64,000 nt of DNA from Branchiostoma belcheri (Eukaryota; Chordata; Leptocardii; Amphioxiformes; Branchiostomatidae): positions 1,064,390 through 1,128,389 of the forward strand of contig NW_017802514.1 of NCBI RefSeq assembly GCF_001625305.1, in the 5' to 3' direction. Positions 12,301 through 27,300 of this stretch are shown here, piece by piece; position 1 is the first letter of the stretch; each line of letters starts with the position of its first letter. Below the pieces are notes generated by a model that did not search any database, was not told where the DNA came from, and saw only the letters and a list, made by a program, of their open reading frames with translations. A program made the translations under genes and the position numbers.

Positions 12301-15300
12301 AAAAAATGTAATTGGTTTACATTGTAAAATTATGTTAAACATACAGTTGTAGTAACGTTGATGTTTTGCCAGTATTTTATTCCTCTTCACATAATAAAAA
12401 AATAGGACATTTTGTAACAGACACACACTCAGTCAAAAATGTGAAACTATAACAGTTATACAATTTATGTATAACAAATATCTACGACATCATAAGGTAG
12501 ATATTTGTTATTGTAGCTAAACAGTTAATACATTTGTACTTAAAGCTTTCTGCAGCTTACAAATAGATAAGGCATTTTGAACGTTTTATGATAAGACACT
12601 GATAGAAGGTACATTTGTATGTTCAAAAAGTTTTAAAATGATTCAAATTTTTGTGGTATTTTGGAAGTGCTTTTTTTATCTTATCTAGCTTGACTGTAAA
12701 TGATTAACAATTTGAAACTAACTATAACGTTAGTTCAACACACAGAAGATAGCAGCTTACATGTACATATTGTATCATGCCGTATACACAAACTGTGTGA
12801 AGGAACATTGTTTTTCAAAGGTAATGGAGGAATGATGGTATTCTAATGAGGGAATACAAACAGGTTTGTTACAATAAACACCAGTTGTTAAGTAGTAAAC
12901 ACACCAAGAGTTCAAAACTCTGCTCCTAAGTTGGAAAGTAGACAGAGCCCAGTGGCTCACAATTCTTAATCTTGTATTTTGTCATTTTGTCAGAAAACAA
13001 TCAAAACCATTTAAGAATCTTTTCTAATTGCCTTGATGTTTAAAATTTGTCTTGTATGTTCTTTATAAGATTCCTTGACAGATTATTGATTTCCATTGGG
13101 TAGAAAATGCAACTGATTACACTTAAGGTTTGAATTTGCCAAACAGTGTCATTGTGCTCTTGTAACATGGTGAACATCAAAGAATTGCTTTTGGCAATTT
13201 CATTCAAACTGATGGGTTGGAATGATTCCACTCTGCGGGCAAGTCCACATAGTTACTGCCAATTACATGTACTTCAAGCATCCTTTGGGAATACCATATC
13301 ATTAGAAATCAGGGGGAACTCATTGAAAAACACTTCAAGATTTTAAAATCCTGTAAATGGGTGCTTGTGGTACTACTAGATTCCATAACCACCTTTTTTT
13401 AGATGAAAATTCCCAGTAGCAGTCCAGAAGTCACCGCAACAGTTCCCAGTGTAACAGTGGGGGGTTTATGGGCGCTACCAACTGACCCTACCGAGGGGTC
13501 TAGACCTTTTAGCCGAGTGGTTAGAGCGTTGGCGTGTGGCCTGGAGGGTTGTGGGTTCGAACCGGGCCCGGGACCAGGAGGGTTTTTATCTCTTTCTACT
13601 CGCTCCTCCTGTTTCTTACAGTGGTTCCCACACTGGGAATCGAACCTGTGCCTTAGCGGTGAGAGCGCCAAATCCTAACACCATAAAAGTACTGTGAAAA
13701 ATCAAGAGTTACTGTACCTCACTGCTGGCTCTCAGTCTTCGGTTTTCTTGTCTCCATGACAGTGCTGTGAAACTCTCGAAGAAATTTCCATCTGCCTCCT
13801 GTACCCTGCAAGGAGATAAAGTAAAAAAGATATATATAATGATTTTCATAATATTAAGTGTCATTTTGTAACTGGCATGAACTACGTATACATGCACTGT
13901 ACATCTAAATCACTCACTAAGTCTTGTAATTTGATCTGTTGACAACTTGGCTGTTTTGCCACTTGCTCCCCTTTATAATTTACATGACGTAACGTTACGT
14001 ATGTATGTGACCAGTGCATGTGAGAAAAAAAACTTGAAAATTGTACAAAAAGTGTACAATCTCGGACCATTATAATTATGGGAGTAAGTAATGCTGGGTC
14101 AACTTCGGAAATCGTAAAAGAAATAGTAATGATTATTCACATTAAGGACTATTGCTGGGTGATGTACATTGCTACATACATGTATAGTATTACACACACA
14201 GTCATGCATAAAGTTCACTGCAAAGGTCAATGTTGCACATGGCCTTCTAATCATATTCCCCTGAAGGCATGCAAAACCAGTAACTCAATAGTACAATCAG
14301 ACAAATTTAAGTGGCTACACACTCATACATTATGTATGTCACCCAAGAGCATTTTAGCTGTTTTACAAGAATGTACCTGCTTGCGCAGCATTGAGACGCC
14401 ACTTTTACATGCTGCTTGGATACATTATGCCCTCAGAGAACCCCCGAAGCATGTGCTGGAGTTTGAAAGCAACTGGTGAAGGGTAGGATGATTGGCAGTT
14501 ACTTCTGAATCAGTACATTATACATAACCTTTTTTTTTTATTTATTAATCTTACAAACAGATGGGTTGTCCCTTCAGCCGTTGAGACTGATTTTTAAGGA
14601 AGCCCATGGGAACATGATACAAGAAAATGATGTAACATAAAATAATAATAATTAAATGTGACAAAGGAATTCGAAAATCATCAATCAAGATACAATAATA
14701 ATGATCAGTCAGAGGTGTTTGAGGTGGTCAGAGGTCAAATTCCAAATAATACAAAGTAACTTTAAAAGAACCTCTCAGCAAAACTAGTTTGTCCTATCAG
14801 CAAAACATGGTGGTCTGATAAGATTGACCATGTGTGTGAGTGTGTACAAATAATCCCAAACCGTTCCTGTCTGTACTGCCTATGGTGATTTATGATGCCA
14901 AGGGAATGCAGTGGTACTAATACCTATTTTTAAAACCTAAGGCCACACCAATTTAATTTGTTGTTTCTCGGATTTTTTCCAAAAAAATCAGGAGTGACAG
15001 GGCAAAAAAAAAATTAAAAAAAAATTGGCCATTAGGCACATGGGTCCTTGGAATCGGGAAAGATGCACAGGAACAGTGGCCAGCGGACGGGAGGATAGAG
15101 GAGTGACTGTAATGGTTTGTTAATAATTTAGATATTATATGTGTTATACAGGAATGTGTTACTCTCTACTGTGTAAGTTTTGATAGGCTATATGATAATA
15201 GCGTTAATGGCCCGCCCTTTCTCGGTGAATATGGTGTACATAGCCTTGTCAGTTGCTATAAGTATAACCATCTCATAAAGCCACCTCGTTCGCTGTCTCT

Positions 15301-18300
15301 CACTCGATGGCTTTATTCAGTGGTTATAGCAACTGCCTTTATCACACCATATTTACCTAGGGGCAGGTCATTAACTCTTAAATCACAGTTACATCATGAC
15401 TTTTATTATTAAGCATGTCATAGTAGCCACTCAAAAGTGCCATAATTGTATGTACATGTACTGTGAAAAATGTATGTATGTGTATGGAGTAAAAAGTGAA
15501 CTGATAGTCATCTTTGATGTCAATGGTAGTACTGTTCTTCTAAAGAGTCCACTCAACTGTGCCTGGGTGTGATGTTAATACTACCGGTAACTTAAAGGCA
15601 CTATGCACGAGTGAACTTTAAAAGCAAGGGAGAAGTTGTTAATTTAACTCAAAGGTAAATTAGTTTTTCCCCATTAATCACGATGCACTTGAACCTGGAC
15701 TGGCACAAGATGTTTGACAGAAAATGTTCTGATTCTAAAATCTGACATCTAAATCTAAAGTCTAAAATTTGAGAGAAACAACAGAAAGCAGGGATTGTCA
15801 AGAAAAGCATTGGAACATATACAGTCTTACACTGTTATAAACTGTACACGATTGTGAATTGTTAACCCAGGCAATGAAGCATATCCTTTGACAGCTACAT
15901 ATAATTCAGACAGGTATTAGACCTGTAACGTATAAACGTACTAAATTATCTCCACTGAAAGGTGCAAATTAATGAAAGTCATTCATAATGACATGTACAT
16001 GTATGACCAGGGATAACCCTTGTTGAAGAGTCCAGGATTGGAGACGATTAGACGTATCATATAACGTCTTAAAGTTCATGTTTAAGAACTGCCCAAAACT
16101 TTTGAATCGACCCAAATTTCAGCATTCAACTTCTGACATTTGCAAGCATCATTGAGTATAAATCAGGTATGCAGAGACAGTTCAAACAGACTTTTCATGC
16201 TCATTTGAAACATGATGTCAGCTAATAAGACCGTACTCAGGGCTGCCTATCAAGAAAGCAATTAGGAAAGAACCAGGTGTTAACTCAAGACACGTTAATC
16301 ATCTGATTCCATTAGGTCTAAGCTGAGATAGAGAACAAGCTTTAAAACAACTAAATTCATATATGTATTACCAAACAAGTACCTGTAACTGCATTTAGTT
16401 AAAAAACAAAAAGAAAATTCTGCTTGTCAAAGGAATTGTAATGCAAGTGTTTGACTGTATAATCAGTAAAATAACTGTTACAAAAAGATACTGGTTTGTA
16501 AAAGTATTGAATGATTTGCTTAAAATTCCTGACACACTCAGCACAAATATGCACAGCAAACAAGTCAATACAAGGCTACAGTAAAACCACTGTGTAAAGT
16601 ACTTGCCAAGCTTGAGTTGATAGTACACAGGCTAAACTTGTCTGTAAAGGAAGCCGCACCTACATGTGATAGTACTGCCGCATGGGAATGTGTTTGACGT
16701 GTTCAGAATCAGAGTTCTTCCGTCCTTCCTTCCTGGCCCAAGTAGCCATCATATGACAAGCCAACAGTGAAAAGACAGCTAGAATGAGGGAGGCATGTTA
16801 TCTCTGGCTTCTGTGGTGACGCGAGAGTGTTGGTGAAGTCTCAGAGCGTTGTGAGAAAGGTCCACCGGAGGGCTTGCATGCACGTCATGCCCCATGTGCT
16901 GTACACAGGAAGTCAAGGTAATCCAGGTGCTACCAAATGCATGGAAAATGCACTCATCGTGTGCAGAATTCCACTATAACCACAGTAGGAGAACAAGTGC
17001 CCTCGTCATGAAAATGTAACCAAGAAGGAAGGTATGCTGTGCTTGATCAGCATTGAATGAGCGGAAAGGCTCACAGTATTTGGCTGCGGGCTGCTGAGCG
17101 TTGGGAGCTATTGGGCCGTTTGTGTGTGCTGGAGAGTAGAAGCATTGATAGGGGAGTGTCAAACAGGTGTAAACAGAACACAGGCATGCACCACCAGATA
17201 CTGGCAGGGGACAAACCAGTAATGCTAGGGAAAGGGGCTGTGAGCTTTGCTTTTAACATGAAACAAAGTAACTCAATATGGCAAGAAAGACCTGTTGCAT
17301 GTATTACTAACTTGGTGTTTATTTCTTTGTTGGCAAGTGGCTAAAGTGTAGTGTACTAGTACTCAAAATTATTCTCAGAAGAGCCCAACTTTTTAACTTT
17401 ATGGGACTTTTGCCTCAACCATATGGTGCCAATCATCAGAGACAATTAGCAGAAAATCATCATATTCTTTTTGTCTGACACTTCATTTTCCTGCAAACAT
17501 TATGTGTCAACATTATCTATATTAGAAGATTCTGAAGTAAAATGTACAGTAACTGAAAAAAAAATCAGATACTACAAAAAATGTAAAATTGGATTATGCT
17601 CAGGGCTCAAAATTAAAGGTGGTCCAATGGCCCCTGACCACTAAATTTTAGGCTGGGACAACTAAAAAGACACTTTGGGACATTTTTGGGGCAATAGAAA
17701 AGTATCAACATCAGAATGCCAGGCTGAGCCCTTTTATTTATCAGGCACTGACGTCCCAGCTTTTGGGTCCGGAAAAATCTCCCTGAATTTCCTGTCTACA
17801 CTGTAATTATAGTGCACCTGGAGTGAACATTAGCAAGATAAAGCTGACTGTTGTTGTCATATATACTTCCCGAAAAACAGGTTTGGACAGTTCATGTTCA
17901 CTTCGGGACAATTGAAATGTATTTTTGGGATAGTGCTGGGACAATAGGAAGAAAAGTTAATTTTAAGGCCTCCTGATGCCTTTGTTCCTCATTACTCTCC
18001 AAGCAGAGGTTAGGGTTTGGGGTTATTTTTTGGCTAACAGTGCTGGGAAAATGGGAAGAAAAGTTAATTTTGAGGCCTCCTGATGCCTTGGGTTGGGTGA
18101 AAGAAAAATTCCAGTGCAAAAAAGAAACCCCAATAAAAAAAGTCTAAAAAAAAACATGCTAAAAATACCCCAAAACCCAAACCTCTTCTTGGAGAGTATG
18201 TTCCTCACACATACATGTATGGCCTGTTCCCAGACAAGGTAAAAAGTTCAGTCCGACTGGAGATGGGATAACAATGGGGATAAGTTATCAGTTTGATTAG

Positions 18301-21300
18301 TCTTTCGAAAAGTACTTAAACGTCAGTCTAACAGGCAATTGAAAACTGGTTCGTGACCACTTTGGCACTAAGTCGACTCTTTTATGAATTCTAATCAAAA
18401 CTGTTTACATTCCTTGATGGCTGAGTATATCCTAGCTGATTAAGCACTGTGGTATGTCACATTTAAATGCCTAATGTTCCATACATGTAATAATATATTA
18501 GCCCTTGACAGTATTAAAGCTAGGATGGCATTCTCAATTTTTTTGGAGACAATTCTAATGGTGGAAGACATTTATTGCCTCCAGATTCTCTCGTGACCTC
18601 CATTACAACAACACTGTCCTTAAGTTTCAAAGCTAAGTTACAGAGCAATCTCATGTCATTGAAGCAAACATAGGGGTACTTATCCAACCCTCATTCTCTC
18701 ACTAAGTCATTCATGTTTGTTCCTGTTACAATGTGCTGTGCCTGTAAAAACAGTGTTTTGTGGGGCCATTGTACATTATGTATGTTAGCTTTTAGCGTAA
18801 TACCATTCTCTCGCCACCCCTACTGTTTAAATGAGTTAACTTCAAAGTGTATCTTTGAAATGTTCAAAATTTTACCAAAAAGTACTAGACGAAGTCTACA
18901 TGTACATACATGTACTATGTACTTAGTACAATGTACATACATGTACTATGTACAATTACTATGTACTTGGTAAATTATGTCTATTGTGCATAAAATTCAA
19001 CACTGTGAAACAGTGTACCTCAGAGGAATCATCACTAAACACACATTCCCATCCTGACTTGAGCATATGACATTTAAATGCAGTCAGTCTATTTCAAGCT
19101 GGAAGATGACAGACCTCAGGCATTATACATGATTGTATTTTCTGATCAGCTGCCTTCAACAAAGTGCTTTGGAACACGTTATCATTATCATCCCCAAGGC
19201 TATCAACAGACACACCAGGGGTTCCATGGTGCAGCCATGTCTCAAGGACACTCTTACGACCTCTAGCAAAATAGTTGTCTGTATAAAGACAATCCCCCCC
19301 CTCATATTCTGTTGGGTGGAATGTTTGATTCAAAGATTATTTATTATATAAGTGTCCTCAGATCAAAAGACAATGTGATATTTATGAATTTTTTGTTTTT
19401 CCTCCACTTTTATCCTTCAAACTTCAGGCCACATCAATTTAATTAGTTGGTTCTCATATTCGCCCACTTCATTTTTTCCTGATTTCCAAACAAAAAACAA
19501 AAAGATTCAGGTACTGAATCAACTCCAAAATTCTCATATTTTGGCCCAAACCGTTCAAGAAAGCTCCTTGTGACAGCTTTTCCATCTATCAATGCATAAT
19601 GGTTTGACAAAAGGTTTAACATTTATTGTTTGAATGCTACACCAGCCTGGTATGTTGGTGTCATGGCTCCCATCATATTAGCTTCTGCGGCTATCAGAGG
19701 ATGCCTAGGCCTATTTTTATTTTTGGCCCTGTCGCTTCATATTTTTCTAAAAAAATCGAGAACCAACAAATCAAATTGGTGTGGCCTCAGCATATATTTT
19801 CATGTAGATTCTGAAGCATTCGCTAAACTCACTGAGCACAGGATGTCTCAATATGGCAGGATATATTAAGGGATAAAACAACAGTAGGTAATTCAAGTTG
19901 CTCTTGGCAGTGAGAACAGGCCTGGAATAGTCTTAGAGTAAGCCAAGGGAACAGCATGAAAGTTCTTTTATTTCAGGGAAGTGTTCCTGTATGTGCACAC
20001 ATGCATGTATGTGTGCATTTGTACATAACCATTACATGACCATTTGTATCAGTATGTCAGGGTTGGCAGCTTATGCTATTAAGAGTTTACCCTACAACAT
20101 GAATAACAAGCTTAGAGAAATGACAATAAAAGATAGATATTTATGTCAAAGTCCATTATATGTATCACAATGTCAAAGTATCACAGAACGAAAAATGAAA
20201 ATGATACTTTAATTTGTTTGAAAGCGCAGCAAATTTTGAGATCACCCCCCATCCTGTCCCCAGGCAGATGAGTATCAGACAGCTGAGACCTGGGACTGCA
20301 GCCTGAGCCATCTCGTAGGTAATGTACAGCACCAGCTTGCCCCGGGCTGGCTGACATGAGCTGACATTTGAGAGCTGTCACAGTCATTGTGGCGACTGCG
20401 GCAGATGCGAGCATCACCAGGGGAGTTACAGCTTCGCGATGATCATGCACAATATGCCCCGACAGAGCAGGTATGAAATCTGCTTCCAAAACATATTGCG
20501 GGCCAAAGATCCTCAGCTTTTCAGCAGGAGAGTTAAAGCGTAGCTGATTGTGTATTATATGTAAGCTGTAATATCTTAGAAAAGAATTCCCATCTATCGC
20601 AATATCACAGACAAAACCGCAACACGAAAAGAATGTGACCTCAGGCAATCCAACAAAGATCAAACAGAAGGCAATTTTCTCAATGGAAAATCCCTGGATA
20701 TGCCTGAGTACAAAAATCTCTGCAGATTCTCTAGAAAAGTCTTCATGTTTGCTGAGACTCTGAGACATGTCATAAGGCCTGAACCTAAGAAAGTCCAAGA
20801 GGAGAGGCAAGCACTTCAAGGGATTTATATCTGATGACATTGATCTTCATGATCATGGAGAAATAAAACATATTGAGCTGAGTCATCCCTTTGTAGCCCA
20901 GAGGTACATATAATATAAAAGAGGGAATACACACAACAGGCAACTGTTACAAAAATTCATATTTCCCCACAGCTTAAAACAACAATGTAAGCATTCTCAA
21001 CAATGCGATCCAACTCTGACAGCAAACCACCTGAGTTTTTTGGTACCATTTAACACAAAATGACAGCACCCACCTGTGAAGCATATTATCAGGAAGGACA
21101 GCGTTACAACAGATCAGTCATGATGTGCACTGTGCCAATTTCTGCTGTGTTCCCGAGACGCCAGTGAAATGAAGTCCCATAACTCCTTTGCCTTGTGCTG
21201 TATCATGCACTAAAGCTCCCTTGTTGCTTGGTGATATCCGGTAGCATGTAAGACTGGGTGGGAACTCGCACTGGAGGTTAATGTTCTCTATCTTGAAGAT

Positions 21301-24300
21301 CTTCATAAATTATGTTAGACAGGCCCGGACTGAGTCAACAGGCAGTGATAGATACGCCCGCAGTAGAACATGACAATGAACAAACCCCTGGGCACCAGCC
21401 TTAATTAAGTAGTGCCTCTGTGTAGATTATGGAGCAACAGGTGCGCAGCCCTGACAAAATTACGTCAACCCCCGTCCTGCCATCACGTTCACAGTCTGTC
21501 ATCCGTAACCGGGGTTGTCATTGGACTGGGCCTGGGTGGGAACGTTGTGTCAACCGTGTGCCTACACCGTGGCAGAGAGTCATGACAAGGCTTATGTGTA
21601 ATATTTGGTACTGAGCTAGACGAGCTGTGGCAAGTTGTCTACACTCACTAATGTTCAATGTTCAAAAGCAACTGTGTGCCTATACCATAAGATAGTTGTG
21701 ACAAGGCTTACGTGTTATATATATGTAAATATTTGGTACTGAGCTAGACATTAGCTGTGGCAAGTTGTCCACACTAACAATGGGCTTTCATCAACTGCAA
21801 AAGCAGGCCATGTGTTCAACAGACTTTCATCAACTGCAAAAGCAACGCCTACACCGTGGCAGATAGTCGTGACAAGGCTTACGTGTAATGTTTGGTGCTG
21901 AGCTAGATGAGCTGTGGCAAGTTGTCTACACTGACTATTTTCAATGGACTTTCATCAACTGCAAAAGCAACCGTGTGCCTACACTGTGGCAGATAGTCTT
22001 GACAAGGCTTATGTGTAATGTTTGGTACTGAGTTAGACGAGCTATTGCAAGTTGTCTACACTGACTGATGTTCAATGGACTTTCATCAACAGCAAAGGCA
22101 GGCCAATATTCAAGACTTCCAAACTCTCAGACAAGGTGGCCCTGCAGATCAATTTGGACTCTTCGGTGTACATCCAAAAAGTAATAATAGTGATAATACC
22201 TACTCGTATATCAAGACCGAATGTGGTTTAGGAACTGCCAGAAGTCTCTAGTCACAGTGGATTCGTGCATTTTTCTTCATCATCTCTGGATTCCACAATG
22301 TCCTTTTCAATATCGTCAAGTTTATGCTTGTACCACAGCATATTTCCAGTGGTTCTCAGGGTAGCTTAACTGCAAAATGTACATGTAAGCCAAGCATGAA
22401 GCTGGAGAAACTTTTCAAACAGTTTCTTCTCTCTATCAGACTTGAAACATCAGCTCACTGAACTGTTGAAGAGAAGTAGCCACTGAAGCATGGCCCGAAG
22501 CCATTTCATACCGCAGACCAGTGACTGCAAGGTCACTGACAAGATAATGGCTTGCAAGACTTCTTCCACCAGGTCAGCCCCTGTCTGGCGGGCAGAGTCA
22601 CTCAAGGAGCAGATCTTCCTCATCGGCATGTCGACCGACAGACATGTCAACCCTCAGACACGTCTTCTAGTCTGCTGATTTACACATGTTTCTTGAGATA
22701 GTGCATTGACCTTTTAGTATAGTCTTGACTAACACACAGTCATGATGTTTCTTTTGACAGTGAAGGCAGGGTTGTGCAGCTTTTTTTTAAACTTCTGCTT
22801 TGATCGAAATAACATATAGTGACATAAAGGCCTCACAGATCCTTCTACACTTAAATAAGTGTTGACAAAGAGATTACTACACACACAACTACGTAACAAT
22901 TAAAGTAGACAGTGATGATACACTATCTAAATGTATACAAGAAAATGAAATAAAAAGATCACTAAAACATATAATATTAGTATTGTTACTCAGGAATCTA
23001 TATTTTAAGGATTTTCTGTCTGATCTTTGTGTAACTGAATCAGATAGAATTTGGGCCACGCTGCCTGTCGAAGACCTTTCCTTTCATGTCCGTATTGTTG
23101 TTCACTGTGTATTTATTCTTAGACTATCATCTGAAAAATGTGCTACATTATTCATTTTGAATGTCTAAATTCAAACACAGTTACTGTGATCTCAGGAAGT
23201 TATTTTTGGTCTGGGAGTCTACTTGAACAAACTTACATGCATTGTATAATGTAGACTTTTATCCTTGCACATATTTTCAGCTTTGACATGACCTTAGCCA
23301 TGACCTTGGGTACCCTGGATTGACCCCCTATGGGGTGATGACCCCCATCAGCTAATGGCTGCCCTGACCTTGTCATAAACTTTTGAATGTCCGATAATCA
23401 TGTGCAGCCAGGCAAGGACAAAGTTCTATCGTGTGGATGTTACAACCATGCTCAGTCTTTCTCGCAATGGTTGACATCAAACAGAATGTGTGGACAAGGA
23501 AAAATTACCACGAATGTGATACTAAGTGTCAATTTGAAAATTAAACTGTACTTTCAAGTGAATTCGAACACACAACATTACAGAATGGATGCACAGTGAT
23601 TTTTTGCATCATTTTCTTTGATTATGAGTTTAAGATACATTTTGTACATTGTACACCCTGAGAAAAGCTAAGCAGCATCATATATCAGCCACATTACACG
23701 GCTTTATTTTCTTTCTATATGATGATTTTGCACTCATCATATTCATTCCTCTAGCAGGAAGGATTTCCCTTTCTGAATGGTATGTCCTACAGATTGTCAT
23801 TTTGTCCCTAGAACCACTTTAGACAATCTGTTTTATACATGTATCACTGCATTGCAGCAATGCTTTAAGATTTTATCACCGCCCATCAAACATTGAAATA
23901 ACATCCTGGGGCTTGAAGAAAAGCATTCAAAGTTTGATATGATTTTTCTAGGAATCGCAACAATTGCAACCAATTAGATTTACATGACAAGAGAAGCATC
24001 TTGTTTTGGAAATGAAACTAAGGCCACACCAATTTAATTTGTTCGTTCTTGGATGTTTTTGGAAAAAGATATGAAGTGACAGGGCGAAAAAAAACGGTCC
24101 AGGCATCCTATTGCAGCCCCAAATGCTACGATAGGAGCCATGGAGTCAACACAAAAGGCTGGGTTGATATTTAAACAATGAATTTTTAACTTTTAATCAA
24201 ACCACTGCATTGATAGATGGAAAAACTGTAACAGCTTGGAAGAAAAGGACTTTCCTCAACTGTTGGGGGCAAGATATGAGCATTTCTGAGTTGATTCAGA

Positions 24301-27300
24301 ACTAGAATCATTTTTTTTAATCAGAAAAAAATCTGAGGCAAATTTGACAACCAACAAATTAAATTGGTGCAGCCTGAGGCAAGTTAGAGATCTACATGAC
24401 TTTCATTGTACATACAGTAATATGCTTGTTACATAGTACATATATCAGCAATTCCATTTACGATTATGACTGAAAAGAGTTTTTACGACATAAAAAAACA
24501 TGACTGTAGTGGCTTGGTAGACCTGTAGGCACAACCAAATTTTAACCATAAATTCTGTTTCAACATCTCAGCAGATGCCAGACAGAAGGATGGATTTGGT
24601 AATCATAAGGAGGTCTCTGTTGGAAGGAGACAAATGTTGCAAAATTAATGGTACCTGGTAGCTGCAGTTGGTTTCTTGGAAATGAAATCTATCATATAAG
24701 TACAGCATATGTTTGTCAAAAAAAATGTCCACTAACTATTTAAAATTTGTTCATGTTTTCATTGGTTACAAAGTGTAAAAGTATGAACCTAGATATGTCA
24801 GACATACATACATTGTATTGAGTGAATTTGTGTGTCTAATAAATATAAAATTATTGTGCACAATATATTGCTTTTAATCTGACGTGCCGTCTAATTACCA
24901 ATAAAGAGAATAGATGTAGTCACTCTACAAACTAGATTATACTTCCCAAATCATGATAACATACAATGTGTACATGCATTGTATACAGAATTATGTTTGC
25001 CATAATATATAAATACATTAGCTCCTGTCAAGCTCAAATTTCCAATTTTCATAATTGCAACATGTTCAATTACCATTAGATGTTTTAATTAATGACATGC
25101 TTTGATATGAAATACATCAAATTCTAGTAAACAGCCACTAGGTGTTTTACAGTATGAGAGAGAAGGACATTTTAACAGGCTTGTTCACTGCACACGTGTC
25201 TAGTTGTGTGTTCAAGAGTGGGAGCACTTTGATCTATAATTCCTGCAGGAGGATAGATAATATAGGAGAAGTGGGGAGAATTTGAGATAACACTTATTTT
25301 ATTGGCCTTGGTGCCTCCTATCTCATGCATCCAGTATACCCAGTCCTTATATATCTTGTAAAATGTTTTCATTCAAAATTTATCCTTGTCTGCTCCAGAC
25401 ATTCATAGCCTCGTCTGTTGAATTGACAAGAAATATGCACATATCTTATAGCAGAGGAGATGTAATGATTTAAAGAAGCAACTGTATAGTGCTTGGGTAA
25501 CAGACCTCAAGTGCAATAGAAGTGTGTAATTGCCAATTTCGTACAGTTTGAATGTGTCCCAATTGCAATCACCCACTGACTGCAAAATAATGTAAAGCAG
25601 GATTTTCCGGACAAACCAGACAGGTTCATATGGAGGTAGAGTACAGGTAGCCTTTAACTCAATAGGCTTTTCGAGGCCATAGGGTCAGTGGGTTCAATCC
25701 ACTTCTGTGTCTTGGGTATTGAGTGTTGGAAGGCAGCCTTGGGCACCTTTTTACTTCACCTATTTACACCTAGGTGGAGTCAGAGGAAATCTTCATGAAG
25801 TTTCCTCAGGTTGGTAAGTCACTGAGTAAAGACACTCTTTTTACACAACCAAGTCTTTTACATTGTATTAAGCTGACATTTCAGTGACAGTCAGTCACCT
25901 TCCTCAGGACAACTCTGTACCCTTTCCAAGGACCCCTGTCCCCTCCTAATTCCAAGTTTGCTAGCCAAACTACTCACAGCTATCAATGCCACACAGGTAT
26001 ATGGAAGGATGTGTAAAAAAAAAGGAAAAGGAAAATTATACAAGAAAATTGACAGGGAAGAAAGGCAGTGCAAGACAATACTATGTATTATACTTTAAGT
26101 TAGAAAACCTTGAACCTGACTATCTTAAGTTTACTCTCTACAACTGCATACCAATTAAGATACAGACTTACAAATGTACCCCTAGACTCTTCTTTTATGT
26201 GCTTTTAGTGTTGTTACTTTTAAGATCCAATCACTTAACGTATAATGTACTAAATTGATGTGGCCTTGGAAGAAAATTGCACTTCTATAAATGACTCCTC
26301 TACAAAATAATTTTTGGTCTGTCCCTCAAGTAAACCAACATGCCACAGGTTTTATGGTACAGCATTCATAAACTTCCCTCAGTGATCTAACCATGGAGGC
26401 AACTAAATGTCTGTTGCCATGTTACAATCTCTATTGTGAATTGCACAGACGTGACCTTTTCTCCAACCCAGGCAATTAAGGCACTAGAATTTGTAAGGCA
26501 GTACAAGTTTATTACATGTTTAACGATTTTTTGGTCACAAAATATATAAACATGTTTATTGAAGGTAGAAACACTTAACCTTAGAGTATGGTGCAGTGTT
26601 TAATCAATAATTTACAGAATTGTTTTAGCAAGTACTGGATACATTGTACATGTAATACACTGTACATTTTGTTGACAACAATGTGTATAAGTTTCTCTTC
26701 ATGCATCTGAAGAAGCACTCTTAGCATATTCCCTGTGAGTAGCCCTCAAAACTATATCAAACTTTTCCCCGCCTTCTTTCAACTTTATTAAGAGAAAGAA
26801 AAAACAGTTGCCTGATGTAATGTACTTGATGGTTTTAGTCTGGAGAAAGAGTCAATTTGACATGCTTTCAGACGGTGGAAACCCAGAGCCGAAACAAGCT
26901 TAAGCAGTCAATATGACGCATTATTTTTGTTTGAAGACATGACGTTAGCATGCAGGTTGCCTCCTACAAGGTCAACAAAATGTCAAAAAGTTATGTCTGT
27001 GAGTAAATGGCACTTTGCCAAGCATTCCTCTACAACACTTAGTGCTCCTACGGAGATTGGGTTGAAATATAGCTCCGTCTCAAGTTGTTTGCAAAGCCGT
27101 GCATGGCTTCTAGCCAGGGGAAATGGTAGCATTACCTCCATAGCACACTTTATGGGGTGTAGGGCTCTACTGAGCTCTACCAGACAGATACATGTAGTGA
27201 GATACTATATCTGTGGTCATTTGGCCTACTAACATTACGGGGAAAAAAGGCCCTAGCCTTTTTTTTTTGTCAGCTGCTGGTAAAGCTAATGTCCAAAGTT

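Larger units (their letters stand above)
10877..13717. other. Intron 2
   Basis: AT-rich intron between exons 2 and 3. It holds the MITE fragment at 11632-11883 and the tRNA-like pair at 13480-13690. A small inverted repeat, ATAACAAATATCTACGACAT...GTAGATATTTGTTAT (12470-12513), forms a perfect 15-bp stem. Nothing else seen. Confidence 0.5.

Noticed and set aside
13507..13575. Functional tRNA gene
   Set aside because: D-arm and T-loop boxes are present, but the acceptor stem and T-stem do not pair, and a second tRNA-like piece lies opposite; a SINE-type sequence fits better.
20181..20840. A nested gene of 219 codons
   Set aside because: No recognisable domain, promoter or splice partner; kept only as a doubtful open frame.
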